From contig NC_135553.1 of NCBI RefSeq assembly GCF_964340395.1, positions 25,541,949-25,584,448 of the forward strand: 42,500 nucleotides of DNA. The letters are read 5' to 3'. The notes below the pieces were generated by a model that had not been told where the DNA came from, made no database searches, and worked only from the letters and a program-made list of their open reading frames with translations. Numbering within the stretch: position 1 is the first letter of the stretch; every line of letters starts with the position of its first letter. This DNA comes from Glandiceps talaboti (lineage: Eukaryota > Hemichordata > Enteropneusta > Spengelidae). This document shows positions 1 through 12,017 of the stretch, piece after piece. The translations under genes and the position numbers were made by a program.

Positions 1-149
1 TTTGAGTAGCCAATCAGGACGAAGACGGTGGTGGGAGACCTACGATTGCTCCCGGAACAACAAAATCAGAAATAAACGACACTATATAAACGAAGGAAAT
101 AGAGTTAAATAAAGAAATCGAGACGTATTCACCACGTCATCAGATTTGA

Positions 150-275
150 ATCAGATTGGGTCTGTGACCCCCCCACCCCACCCCCGATTACATCAAGCTA
201 AAACGTGACCCTCCCTCAATTTACTTTTGTCTAAAACATGACCCTCCCCGTTCAAATATGTTTAAAACATGGGTT
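150..275. repeat. Degenerate C-rich tandem repeat, period about 33 bp
   Basis: The motif GTGACCCTCCC at 205-215 recurs as ATGACCCTCCC at 238-248, 33 bp later, each preceded by CTAAAAC. A weaker version with a C-run precedes it near 160-185, and a decayed one (TTTAAAACATGGG) follows. A related patch lies at 860-945. Confidence 0.45.
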
Positions 276-859
276 AAAGCGCTGTTAGACATGGGAAAAG
301 ATACGAGTTCAACAATCAATGGTAAGGACTTGGTCCCACCGCTGCCACCACGTTGGTAGTTTTAAAGGTGTTGGATATTTCCCACTACTGCCACCAGAGG
401 GAATTTGTGTAAAGGCACTATCTTACACCGTAATCCGATATAATTGGATTTGGATTTTGGATTGTATTGGGTTTGGATATAATTGGCTGAGCTGAGAACT
501 CCCAAAGACTAGATGGGCATTGTTGAGATGGGGGGGGGGGGAGGTAAAAATCAATAACATAATAGCAGAACTTTATCCCCAATATCAGAGCCGATACTCG
601 TATCTTACCCAACTGTTCCACTTCATTCCTGTGAGACCCACCACTCTTCACTTCTCATCACAACACAACTGACAATTGATTCATTGCATGGTTGGAAGCT
701 GTTATTTTGTAATATTTTCTGATATTGTATTTGTAATAAAACCCGGTATGTTATGCTATAACACTATTGTAGTATTCCTAACCGATGTGGACTCGGTGGC
801 AGCAGCAGTGGGATGCCAAAATCACAAAATAATGCAAAGTTAGACATCTAATGGATCAA

Positions 860-945
860 AGTAAAATGTAACTCACCCCCATCCCATTTTCTGAAATATG
901 ACCCTCCCGAGAAGAGAACTGATTTGTAAAAAGTAACCCCCGCCC
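860..945. repeat. Second C-rich degenerate repeat patch related to 150-275
   Basis: ATGACCCTCCC recurs at 898-908. It is flanked at about 30 bp on each side by the variants TAACTCACCCCC and AGTAACCCCCGCC. The two patches are probably decayed copies of one dispersed low-complexity element. Confidence 0.4.
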
Positions 946-2987
946 TGGCCCCCACGTCCCCTATAATTACAAAAATATCCCTCTTACAGTTACCATGAAC
1001 GATGCAGCGTGTATATCGATTTTGCCCGGCGATTTTGTGTCTATAAATCAACATGCATTTCGCCATTGTCTGTTTACATGCATTGACCGTAAACTGGTTT
1101 CTTTAGGTTTGTCTTGTAGACCGTCTCGATATGCTATCACTCAGTTAGTTAGTTGTTTGGTTATTGGTTTAACTTATTTACTAATCTTAATAAAAATGTT
1201 TTGATCAACGTTTTGTAACAATACGTAGTTAGACAAATTGTATTATTATTGCTGACGCTTTCGCAAAACACAGCTCGGAAGATCTTTGCTTTAAAAGTTT
1301 GACTAAACCTTTTCGCGTACTCCTTAATGAAAGAGTTTCCTCATGTGATATTATCTCCTTGTAATTTCTGGACTCGATAGTGATGATTATTTGGATATGG
1401 TTAAAGTTTACGCCATGCAGGGTTACTGGCACGGTATCGCATAATTAACGGTGCAACATTTGGTAGAGTGGACGAGGTCGTTCTTGGTTACCCTTGTAGT
1501 GGTTAAGCCACTACCTTGGTACCGTCTTAGCGAAGTGTTACTATGTTCAAGGCTCGTGACGCATTCATTTATTATAACCAATACTAATGGAAGAATCGGA
1601 TCAATTGTTAGTGCTATTTGCTATTTTTTCAAGCACATGACAACGACCGCGTATGCAATTTACATATCATTCAAATCTCAGACTTGAATAATGCGTGCTA
1701 TAAAATGTTACAACACAAATATAGAAGCTCAAAAGAGACTAACTTGACAAGGTAAACGTGCAAGTCACCAGCACGCAAGTCAAATTAATAATTGGTTACT
1801 CATTCATGAATCTATTTGCTTCTTCGATTATAATCTTATCATTTCCAAACGCCACAAAAATTCTGGCAAACATCTAGGCAATACGAATACTGTCACCACC
1901 TGTCACATTGGTAGACTCCACTGGTAAGTTCTAAATAAGCCTTATTCGGAATGTTGTTTTTCGGTTGTCTTTGTACTCAATAACGCGACACTTGCCACGA
2001 TCAACGTGTCAACATTCGGTGACATTGACGAGTATTTTTGTCCAATGGTGACAGTGTCAAAGTTTTGGAGTTTTGGCCGCACTTCACAAATGTTGAAATG
2101 GTGTCTCCCATCATAAAGGACTTCGACCTTGACAAACGACCTGATTTCGTTATACTATATGATTTATTTTTTCGCTATTACCTCTTGAAATGCTATTGTT
2201 TGCGAGGTTTTCTTGCATTCATTTACTGCCATGTCGTAGCTGTTGTTTAAAAGACGCACAGTCCGTGGAAGATAACAATCACAAGCGTGAATTTGTTGTT
2301 CACAGATTAGCCATAGAAAACAGACATGTTGGTGATTAACTTGGCGATATTACCACCAAAGACTAACTTTTACGAAGTTAAAATGTCATAGCTGACCACG
2401 TTACATACATGTACACACGGCATGTAGATGTATTATCCAAAGCACACTAGTCAGCGAACGGTTGATATCATCTCAAAAATCTTTATTCTACTAAATTTTA
2501 AGATTGGCGAACTTGTCGTAAAACAGGGACAATTTATTAAAATGACTACTGCACTGTTTGTAAGAAATAACTATATGATCCCAACATCGAAATTTTACAG
2601 CGTAAAATTTTCATGATATTTATAAGACTCAAAAGTCGGTTGCATTTTTCTCCTTTTTACGAAATAACTACAGTAACTGTTTGTAGAAATAACTTTATGA
2701 TTCCATCGAAATTTAAAGCCAAATATTCTCATTGCCAAAAGTCGGTTGTGTTTTTCTCTCTCCATTTTTTGGTGTGTATAGATAAGTATAGTAATTTACA
2801 TAAGTACTTATATTAATTTTCCGCATTTACATGTAAAGCCAATCGACCCTCAATACATAGTAATACTGCGTGTATCATCCATGTAGGCAAAAAATGAAAA
2901 ATATCAAAACGTATCTTCTGAAACGAATATATTTTCTCCGAATTCGAATATTTTTTTAAGACTTATAGTGCAAGACATGTTGTCTGG

Positions 2988-3498
2988 TATGGCAAGCCGT
3001 TCAAGCCAAAAGTATTATTCTTAGTTTAGCTGTAGTATTTTGTTTTTCGAGTTACAAACTAATTTTAGCCGTTTATGTGTAGTTTGTCGATGGAATCCAC
3101 ACTTTTATGGTTCTAAGTGTCCTTCGTCCAACCATTCAACTCAATGTGATATTATTCTGCCCCAGTCAACAGAGGGAATGGCGGCAGTCAGGGCCTGGCG
3201 AAATTCTCGGGGGGGGGGGGGTCGATGAACTTTTCATCGGTACACCGAAAAGACTCTGACCCTGGAGCATCTGACCTCCTCCGTGAGAAAACCAAAACAT
3301 TTCAAAATAAAGCCTGTAAAACAACAATAATATCAAATGAAAACTTGTTTGAATTAAATAATGTTAACATGGAATAAAAGTGTGGATTCCCATCGAAAAA
3401 CTACACATAAACGTTTAAAATTAGTTTGTAATTTCGAAAAATATAAAATACTGTAGCTAAAATAGGGATAATACTTTTTGCCTGAACGGCTTGCCATA
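2988..3498. mobile_element. Foldback MITE-like element with long terminal inverted repeats and TA flanks
   Basis: The left arm (about 2990-3108) and right arm (about 3374-3496) are inverted repeats of roughly 120 bp with scattered mismatches and small indels. The outer ends read TGGCAAGCCGTTC on the left and its reverse complement, with one variable base beyond, on the right. The element is flanked by TA on both sides (2988-2989 and 3497-3498). A TA target duplication is what Tc1/mariner-type transposases leave. The roughly 265-bp interior has no transposase ORF and contains a 13-G run at 3209-3221, so this would be a non-autonomous element. The superfamily assignment is inference from the TA alone. 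Confidence 0.8.
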
Positions 3499-4470
3499 TT
3501 TTCTGGGTATTGAAGTTCTTTGGTCGAAATGAAATTTAGGAATTACTCAAAGAAATTTGGTGGCGAACGCTTGCGTTTTCACGTTCACAAAGTCGTGTAT
3601 ATCATCAAACCATATAAAAAGCCGCATAATGTTTTTTTAAGTATTAATTATCGGAAATCCCTTTCCTCATCACGATATATACACAGTCATTGTTCCCAGT
3701 AAATCACGGATGTCTAAACATTGTTCAGTTCAAACGTTATCGCCACGTTTGTTTTTCGTAGAGTCATTGCTTTGTTTACAATACATGATGGAGAAAACAA
3801 ACAAACAAACAAACAAACAAATAAATAAATAAATAAATAAATAAATACTTGAGGGCTTATCTCCTTGTATTGTGTTGTTCCCGAATTATTCAAATCTGTT
3901 ACAAAGACTATGTATGTTTGAAATCGCCAATAATAGACCGTGTCAGTCCAAATAGAATGAAAAGGAACTCCATCGATTTTGTCTTTCATAATCATAACCC
4001 GTTCAAGACTTGCATTGTGTAAACCTACAAAAGTTGTCGTGCCTTACTTAAGAACAATATACGATAAAACATGAATGGTATTGTCCAACTTACTGTATCG
4101 AAGAACATGTATAAGACTAGTATTAGATTTGGAAATCGAATTCTACTGCGGAAAAAATAACTCAGTTATATCACAGCGTTTAAATGAAAATACAAAATAT
4201 ATAAATTATGAGATATCGAGAATGAAGATCTTATAACAAGAAAACACAATAAAACAGTCACATATATAATGTAATACACTCGCATAAATGTAACAAAGTA
4301 AATAACAATATCTCCCACACTCAGTTGGAGAAAAATGATGACGTGTACATATTTTTCTCATCGTGGATTTATGATTAAATAGTGTAAATCATATCATATG
4401 CAGGAACAATTAAATTAACTAGCTTACTAACGAACGAACTAACTTACAGCCAGCTGGTCAGATTTACCCA
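3499..4470. other. Non-genic spacer with a CAAA/TAAA microsatellite
   Basis: The only structure is a two-phase tetranucleotide repeat at 3794-3846, where about six CAAA units are followed by about six TAAA units. No coding signal is seen. The open frames here include that repeat or are short. Confidence 0.6.
3794..3846. repeat. Microsatellite (CAAA)n(TAAA)n
   Basis: Directly visible tetranucleotide repeat that switches from CAAA to TAAA units halfway along. Confidence 0.95.
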
Positions 4471-4681
4471 GTCACTTGTGAGCTAATATTCTATTCAAGG
4501 ATGGTCATCATACAAAGTATTGCCGTCTTTTAGGTATTTACGAATATTCAAAAAGTAAGGTCACCGGCGTTTTCGCGTTAACACTATTAACGATAATTTT
4601 TTTGAATATTCGTAAATACCTAATAACGGAATTATTTTGTTGTATGACCATCCTTGAACAGAATATTAGTTGACAAGTGAC
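4471..4681. mobile_element. Short foldback (MITE-like) element
   Basis: The left arm 4471-4554 and right arm 4597-4681 are imperfect inverted repeats of about 84 bp around a 42-bp centre. The outer ends are GTCACTTGT and its near complement ACAAGTGAC. The inner 20 bp of each arm (GGTATTTACGAATATTCAAA and complement) match perfectly. The left arm also shows CAAGGATGGTCAT, matched by ATGACCATCCTTG on the right. There is no ORF inside. I see no clear target-site duplication, so the superfamily is unassigned. Confidence 0.8.
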
Positions 4682-4804
4682 GGGGAGCTAGAGGTGTAAA
4701 GAGATAGTAGATAGAACAGTGCGTTGTGTTTTGTCCTGTCCTATACATTTTAAAAGTTTACATAGACAAATCACAGAAACGTTCTTGACTTCATTGTATT
4801 GACC

Positions 4805-4843
4805 CATAGACCCTCCACCAGGAGGATCTATGGAGGGTCTATG
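4805..4843. repeat. Perfect hairpin, 13-bp arms
   Basis: CATAGACCCTCCA at 4805-4817 is followed after 13 bases by its exact reverse complement at 4831-4843. It could be the remnant of a foldback element or a structured RNA element. Nothing nearby tells which. Confidence 0.75.
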
Positions 4844-5918
4844 ATTGACCGTACTTGCATGAATAGATATAAAACCAAGTAAATGTATTCATGTATGTCT
4901 TATCTGTCCAGCATGCATGCAAACATTGGAGACCACTATATGATGTGGTGAATGGCGGACCTTTACAGTTTCTCGGGCCAATCATTGACAAATTTTCAAC
5001 GTCTGTCAAATCTCATGTGATTACAAATGTAAAAGGTCTGAATGTCTTTGCTGATTCCTAGATACAGGAGAGCTTTTAAATGGCCAAATGGCGTATATAT
5101 TAAATAGAAAAATCAAGATGATATTAAAATTAAGTCATTTTCGATCCACACTATGGCAAACTAAAAGATTGGTTGACGATTTCCTTGAAAACAAGACCGT
5201 CACGATGAAGCAGCCCCCCCCCTCCAATTTTTTATTACTTTCGACGAAAAAAAAACAGGAACAAGGTTTCTTTTGGAAAAGTGTGGAGAGAATTGATGGA
5301 CTTCAAATTTCAGGGAAGGGGGAGGCGCAACCACATTTTACTACCATAAGTGAAAGTGCAGTTGTGTTGTGCAAGCTTAAAGTTTTGCATTTTTTAAAGT
5401 GTTGCTGCTGAATTCAAGCTGATAATGAAATGTCACTTCTTTTGTCTCCTATCAATATACCAATATTAGTATAATTATATTTAAAAATGCACATCCATCT
5501 AAATCTGTATGTCTGGTGTAATCGTACTTTTATATTTAATTAATTGTTATGCAAAATCCGAGATCAAAAATATTTGTATCAAGGAGAAAAACATTCCTAT
5601 CCTCAATTTTATTGTAACTTTAAATCTGGCCGTTCTTGCAATATTATGACACATATTGCTATCCTAAGTTGTAGCTTTATGTCGACATGCGTCAAGCAAT
5701 TACTCACAATGCAAAGTACTAGAAATGGCGCCAGAAAATTGTGAAAGATTATTTTTCGTTAAAAAATACTTCACAATCTCTAACCCCCAGAAAAGGTACT
5801 TGTAGATTTTCAGTTCAATGTAAGAGCTGTTATGTACGAAATAGGTATCATCTGAGTTGAAAGATAAAATCTGCTTCGTGCAGAGTGCCATGGAGCCTGA
5901 TTGAACTATGGTGAATCT
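4844..5918. other. Non-genic spacer
   Basis: No recognisable gene. The open frame at 5088-5411 (107 codons, + strand) begins in AT-rich sequence and includes a C-run and an A-run. It matches nothing I know. Confidence 0.5.
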
Positions 5919-5964
5919 GCAACAGCAACAGCAGCAGCAACAGCAACAACAGCAGCAGCAGCGC

Positions 5965-6005
<41 letters not shown>

Positions 6006-6006
6006 C
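5919..6006. repeat. CAG/CAA then AAC trinucleotide microsatellite
   Basis: A mixed CAG/CAA tract (5919-5962) switches to a pure AAC tract (to 6006). In one + strand frame, an ATG at 5908 reads a run of glutamine then asparagine and stays open to 6333. The downstream 108 residues match no family I recognise, and no splice signals frame an exon. The microsatellite reading is therefore preferred over a polyQ/polyN protein. Confidence 0.9.
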
Positions 6007-9000
6007 GCCAAAGTCTCAATAACTAATGACAATCTAAATTTTTCATATCAAACTTTCATAACTTCTCGCCAAGTAGAATGGCACAAATTTTCGTTTAAAT
6101 CCAATTTATTTTTCTGTGATAAATGCTGTGAATCGCATATTCCGATTAGTCGTAGTAATAGTGTCGCTCCACATGCTAGAATTAAACTAGTCACAACGAG
6201 GCTAAATGTATTGTTGAAACTTTACCAAGGGAACCTGGCGATTGACGTCAGTGGTAAGCCTCTTTCAGTTGCGACACACCTGTTATATATTCTATGGTGT
6301 ATTCCAAGTAGATGCCTGCTTACACTTCAATAATTCCCTTTACACCATGTGGGTGTATTACCCGAACAAAGCATAAAGTATTGGGTGGCCGGCTTTCATT
6401 TCCATACAGACACAAGATGGTTGTGCAACGACCGAATTACCTCAGTTTCATTATAGACGTGTTTATAACCCAAAATATGAAGTACATAATTATAAATGTG
6501 TATGTGTAGTGCATACCTTTGTGCTTTCGTAGCTCTATTATTTCCGGTATGTATATATAAAGTTTACTGTGCCCAAAACTCCAAAACTTACAAAAAATAG
6601 ACTTCGCTTGACCAATATTGGCGACAAAGTGATCTGTAGTGAAGTGATAAAGTGATCTGTAGTGAAGTGATAAAGTGATATGTAGTGAAGTGAACAAAAA
6701 TCATATATATTGGATATTATATGAAAACAGTTTTCGACGGAAAATTCCCAATATGAAGGTATTTTTTACTCCCGTAAACCATGCGTATTTTATTTTGTCT
6801 TGGGGTACTTACACTTATTTAGTAGGGACAGCTTTACCTCGACCTAGAAATGTAAGCACTCAAACTGACATCGGCGTACTTTCCGGTACAGAGTGGTCTA
6901 GATGGGTAATAATGACTCATCCTACGACCTATGCATCATGATCTATATAGATGCTCTCACATATATCAATATTACATGAACAGAAAACCTGTTGCATGAA
7001 CTTTCAAAGTAAACTGTTCACCGTACTTTCATAGATAATATGGAAGAGAAAGCGCCTCGGGGGATAACCTGTACTTTATATTTCAATGACAAAAGATTTG
7101 TCTTAAGAAAGATTGCAAGAATGGAAGCTTTTTATTAAAATTTTCCTCAAGAATTGATCCATAACAAGGGAAGGGGGAAGGGGTTCATTAACTGCAATTG
7201 TAAAACGGAGCAGTATGGATTAGGTTCTTGCGGTACAGGGCAATGACCAGGCCTACTATCGGAAAAAAATAACTGGTTGAGTAACCTGTAAACTCATTGT
7301 TGGTTCTTTCATATTTGCTCATACTGACGGGATATATATTCTCTCTCAACATTTGACGGTTCTTATACAATGTGGTTTGACAAAACCGTGACTATGCTCT
7401 TCGCGTTTAGGTAGATAACTTCAGTTTGTGGGAACCCAATGATTGTCACGTACGCTTGCTTCATAAATTACTGGGTTGTTGTTTTTTGTGAGGGGGTGGG
7501 GGGATAAAAAAAAGAACTGGGCGAATGGTCACTTTCGAACCTAAACAATAAGTTCAATCAAGTGTTGTTAAGAGTGTCAATATGTAGGCCTAGGTGTGAA
7601 TCAAAATTTGATAGATACTTCAAGCTTCGACTGTGAAGAGAAAACGTACGTAAGGGATGTATACCGACTTGTGGCATTGTGATTGTGAAATACATTGTGA
7701 TTGAACTCTGTAATCTTGAACTGTATGCTTTCAATTTCATCGCAGTTCTTCTTCGGTTATGTTGAAATTGTAAAGATAAAGTTCGTCGTGTGACGGTGTG
7801 TATATAAAGTCATGATGTAGACCGTACTTGCATCAATTTGAAATAGTGAATCATTCGTTACAACGAGTTCATCAGTCTGTAGAAACCTTGAAAGTGTTTT
7901 GTTCCAGTACATCGTTCCACAAAAAGAACTGTGTGAATTTTATTGGTTGGATTTAGCCTTCCGCCAAGTTTTAAGAAAGACGTATTCAGATGATATCTTT
8001 GAAACTTAAATTGCATTCAATTCTTACGTTTATCGATCCACCAGGGCGATCTCCTTGTGAACTAAAAGACCGGGAAACGTTTATAATAGATATACTTGGT
8101 AATAATGTACCGCCATTTAGAGTACATATATATAGAACAAAGTACTGTAGCACGAGAATGGAGAAGTTTTCTATATTCTTTCCAAGGATCCAGGGGAAAA
8201 TTGCGCGGAGAAAAATTGCGCCTGTTTTTCTTTATTTGTCGACAGCATAAGTGAGAAGGAGAGGGGCAGTAAACATTCAATAAACGAGGTACAAACCACG
8301 GTTGAGAAAAGTCCGTGTGGTGGACTATTCATCAACATTTCAACTCTCATAGTGACGTCACAGTGACGAATTTCGTTACACTTTGCTTTTTCAATGTCAA
8401 AGCAGGCTGGAAAATACGAGGTACGTGACAAGTGGAGTACATGCCGTTCTCCACGTACACACCGTGACAGATGACTACGAGTCTAATGCACATGGTCAAC
8501 CAACTCTGTTGTGCAAATTACGTTTTAAAAACTAGCAGGTGAAAGGGTGTTCCCTTTTTAAAATTACAGAGGAAGAGGCTGATGGGGAGGGTGAAGACTG
8601 GTCATTTTTGCATGGTCTTGAGGGAGGTCAAAACTTCTAAAAATACACCGTCGTCCCTTATTACTGTACAGTAATTTATGTCCAGTTCATTGGCCAACAA
8701 ACATTCACTGTGCGTTTTAGAAAATGACATAATTTCGAAATTACATGGCCTGTATAATTCTATATTCAGGCCCAGTAGCTCAAGTAGGACTTGATCGTAT
8801 TTATAATGTTGCCATGAATTTTGGCATACATGGATTGGGAAATGGACACATGGCGTACATGTACACGGTATCAGAAAGGAGATATAGGTCGTTATGTTGT
8901 AGTTGTCGTATCTTGTAGACGACAGGAAAAAATTTAAACTATTAGTACCAGCAACTGTAATGGTTGCTGTGAACAGGAATACCGTTTTTTCACCCTTTAT

Positions 9001-9091
9001 TCGTAAATTTACGCTCATTACAGTGATGGCGAATGATTTTTTTCGCTCCTAGCGAACGCATGTGTTAAGATTGCCAAAATATTCATCTCAA
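6007..9091. other. Non-genic spacer
   Basis: No supported gene. The longest frame is 8602-9018 on the minus strand (138 codons), which shows no domain I can name. One small tandem repeat lies at 6626-6693. CpG is present at ordinary frequency (about 29 in 6001-6960 by hand count). Confidence 0.5.
6626..6693. repeat. Three tandem copies of a 23-bp unit
   Basis: Units begin at 6626, 6649 and 6672, each starting AAAGTGAT and containing TGTAGTGAAGTGA. Copies 1 and 2 are identical. Copy 3 differs by C to A within GTGATCTG. Confidence 0.9.
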
Positions 9092-11996
9092 CATAGACTT
9101 ATTATATATCATGCATATAGCTGATATAGACTTATTATATATCATACATATATCTGACATAGACTTATTATATATCATGCATATAGCTGATATAGACTTA
9201 TTATATATCATACACATAGCTGACATAGACTTATTATATATCATGCATATAGCTGACATAGACTTATTATATATCATGCATATAGCTGATATAGACTTAT
9301 TATATATCATACATATAGCTGATATAGACTTATTATATATCATACATATAGCTGATATAGACTCATTATATATCATGCATATAGCTGACATAGACTTATT
9401 ATATATCATACATATATCTGACATAGACTTATTATATATCATACATATAGCTGACATAGACTTATTATATATCATGCATATAGCTGACAGACTTATTATA
9501 TATCATACATATAGCTGACATAGACTTATTATATATCATACATACAGCTGACAGACTTATTATATATCATACATATAGCTGACATAGACTTATTATATAT
9601 CATACATATAGCTGACATAGTCTTATTATATATCATACATATAGCTGACATAGACTTATTATATATCATACATATAGCTGACATAGACTTATTATATATC
9701 ATACATATAACTGACATAGACTTATTATATATCATACATATAGCTGACATAGACTTATTATATATCATACATATAACTGACATAGACTTATTATATATCA
9801 TACATATAGCTGACATAGACTTATTATATATCATACATATAGCTGACATAGACTTATTATATATCATACATATAGCTGACATAGACTTATTATATATCAT
9901 ACATATAGCTGACATAGACTTATTATATATCATACATATAACTGACATAGACTTATTATATATCATACATATAGCTGACATAGACTTATTATATATCATA
10001 CATATAGCTGACATAGACTTATTATATATCATACATATAGCTGATATAGACTTATTATATATCATGCATATAGCTGATATAGACTCATTATATATCATGC
10101 ATATAGCTGACATAGACTTATTATATATCATACATATATCTGACATAGACTTATTATATATCATACATATAGCTGACATAGACTTATTATATATCATACA
10201 TATAGCTGACATAGACTTATTATATATCATACATATAGCTGACATAGACTTATTATATATCATACATATAGCTGACATAGACTTATTATATATCATGCAT
10301 ATAGCTGATATAGACTCATTATATATCATGCATATATCTGATATGGACTTATTATATATCATGCATATATCTGACATAGACTTATTATATATCATGCATA
10401 TAGCTGACATAGACTTATTATATATCATGCATATAGCTGACATAGACTTATTATATATCATGCATATAGCTGACATAGACTTATTATATATCATACATAT
10501 AGCTGACATAGACTTATTATATATCATGCATATATCTGACATAGACTTATTATATATCATACATATAGCTGACATAGACTTATTATATATCATACATATA
10601 GCTGACATAGACTTATTATATATCATACATATAGCTGACATAGACTTATTATATATCATACATATAGCTGACATAGACTTATTATATATCATACATATAG
10701 CTGATTATATATCATACATATATCTGACATAGACTTATTATATATCATACATATATCTGATATAGACTTATTATATATCATGCATATAGCTGACATAGAC
10801 TTATTATATATCATGCATATAGCTGACATAGACTTATTATATATCATACATATATCTGACATAGACTTATTATATATCATACATATATCTGACATAGACT
10901 TATTATATATCATACATATATCTGACATAGACTTATTATATATCATACATATATCTGACATAGACTTATTATATATCATGCATATAGCTGACATAGACTT
11001 ATTATATATCATGCATATAGCTGACATAGACTTATTATATATCATACATATAGCTGACATAGACTTATTATATATCATACATATAGCTGACATAGACTTA
11101 TTATATATCATACATATAGCTGACATAGACTTATTATATATCATACATATAGCTGACATAGACTTATTATATATCATGCATATAGCTGACATAGACTTAT
11201 TATATATCATACATATAGCTGACATAGACTTATTATATATCATACATATAGCTGACATAGACTTATTATATATCATACATATAGCTGACATAGACTTATT
11301 ATATATCATGCATATAGCTGACATAGACTTATTATATATCATACATATAGCTGACATAGACTTATTATATATCATGCATATAGCTGACATAGACTTATTA
11401 TATATCATACATATATCTGATATAGACTTATTATATATCATACATATAGCTGACATAGACTTATTATATATCATACATATAACTGACATAGACTTATTAT
11501 ATATCATACATATAGCTGACATAGACTTATTATATATCATACATATAGCTGACATAGACTTATTATATATCATACATATAGCTGACATAGACTTATTATA
11601 TATCATACATATAGCTGACATAGACTTATTATATATCATACATATAGCTGACATAGACTTATTATATATCATACATATAACTGATATAGACTTATTATAT
11701 ATCATACATATATCTGACATAGACTTATTATATATCATACATACAGCTGACAGACTTATTATATATCATACATATATCTGACATAGACTTATTATATATC
11801 ATGCATATAGCTGACATAGACTTATTATATATCATGCATATAGCTGACATAGACTTATTATATATCATGCATATAGCTGATATAGACTTATTATATATCA
11901 TGCATATAGCTGACATAGACTTATTATATATCATACATATAGCTGACATAGACTTATTATATATCATACATATAGCTGACATAGACTTATTATGTA
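9092..11996. repeat. Large AT-rich minisatellite, 33-bp unit, about 88 copies
   Basis: The unit carries CATAGACTTATTATATATCA followed by TACATATAGCTGA. Variation sits at a few fixed positions: CATACAT/CATGCAT, AGCTGA/TCTGA, GACATA/GATATA, TTATT/TCATT and ATAGC/ATAAC. Most units are 33 bp. Two-base deletions (CTGACAGACTT) occur near 9484, 9548 and 11750, and a 10-bp deletion near 10700. Because 33 is divisible by 3 and the unit lacks stops in one frame of each strand, long frames appear on both strands (an 11-residue repeat each way, up to 387 codons) and end at the deleted units. No start context, codon bias or splice structure argues that either is a protein. Tandem non-coding DNA is the best reading. 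Confidence 0.95.
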
Positions 11997-12017
11997 TCAA
12001 AATTAATTTTGATACAT
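11992..12017. repeat. 26-bp perfect palindrome at the right edge of the 33-bp minisatellite
   Basis: ATGTATCAAAATT is followed directly by its reverse complement AATTTTGATACAT. The left end lies in the last, degenerate repeat unit, so the array terminates in an inverted copy of its own edge. Confidence 0.9.

Larger units (their letters stand above)
1..2987. other. Non-genic sequence, left edge
   Basis: No open reading frame here shows a recognisable domain or exon structure, and the longest are under 80 codons. CpG is common (for example four in the first 60 bases). A run of 12 G lies at 530-541. C-rich low-complexity patches are entered separately. The rest is unremarkable AT-rich DNA. Confidence 0.6.

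Noticed and set aside
5908-6333. 141-codon ORF starting with polyGln/polyAsn
   Set aside because: The homopolymers are a CAG/CAA-AAC microsatellite. The remaining 108 residues resemble no family I know, and no splice context supports an exon. It could be revisited if transcripts exist.
8602-9018. 138-codon minus-strand ORF
   Set aside because: Long for AT-rich DNA but no domain, signal peptide or splice architecture. Most likely a chance frame.
9529-11738. Long minus-strand ORFs of an 11-residue repeat (387 and 349 codons) and their + strand partners as repeat proteins
   Set aside because: They arise automatically from a 33-bp tandem unit without stops, on both strands at once. They start and end inside the array, break at 2-bp deletions, and have no leader, splice or flanking coding sequence.
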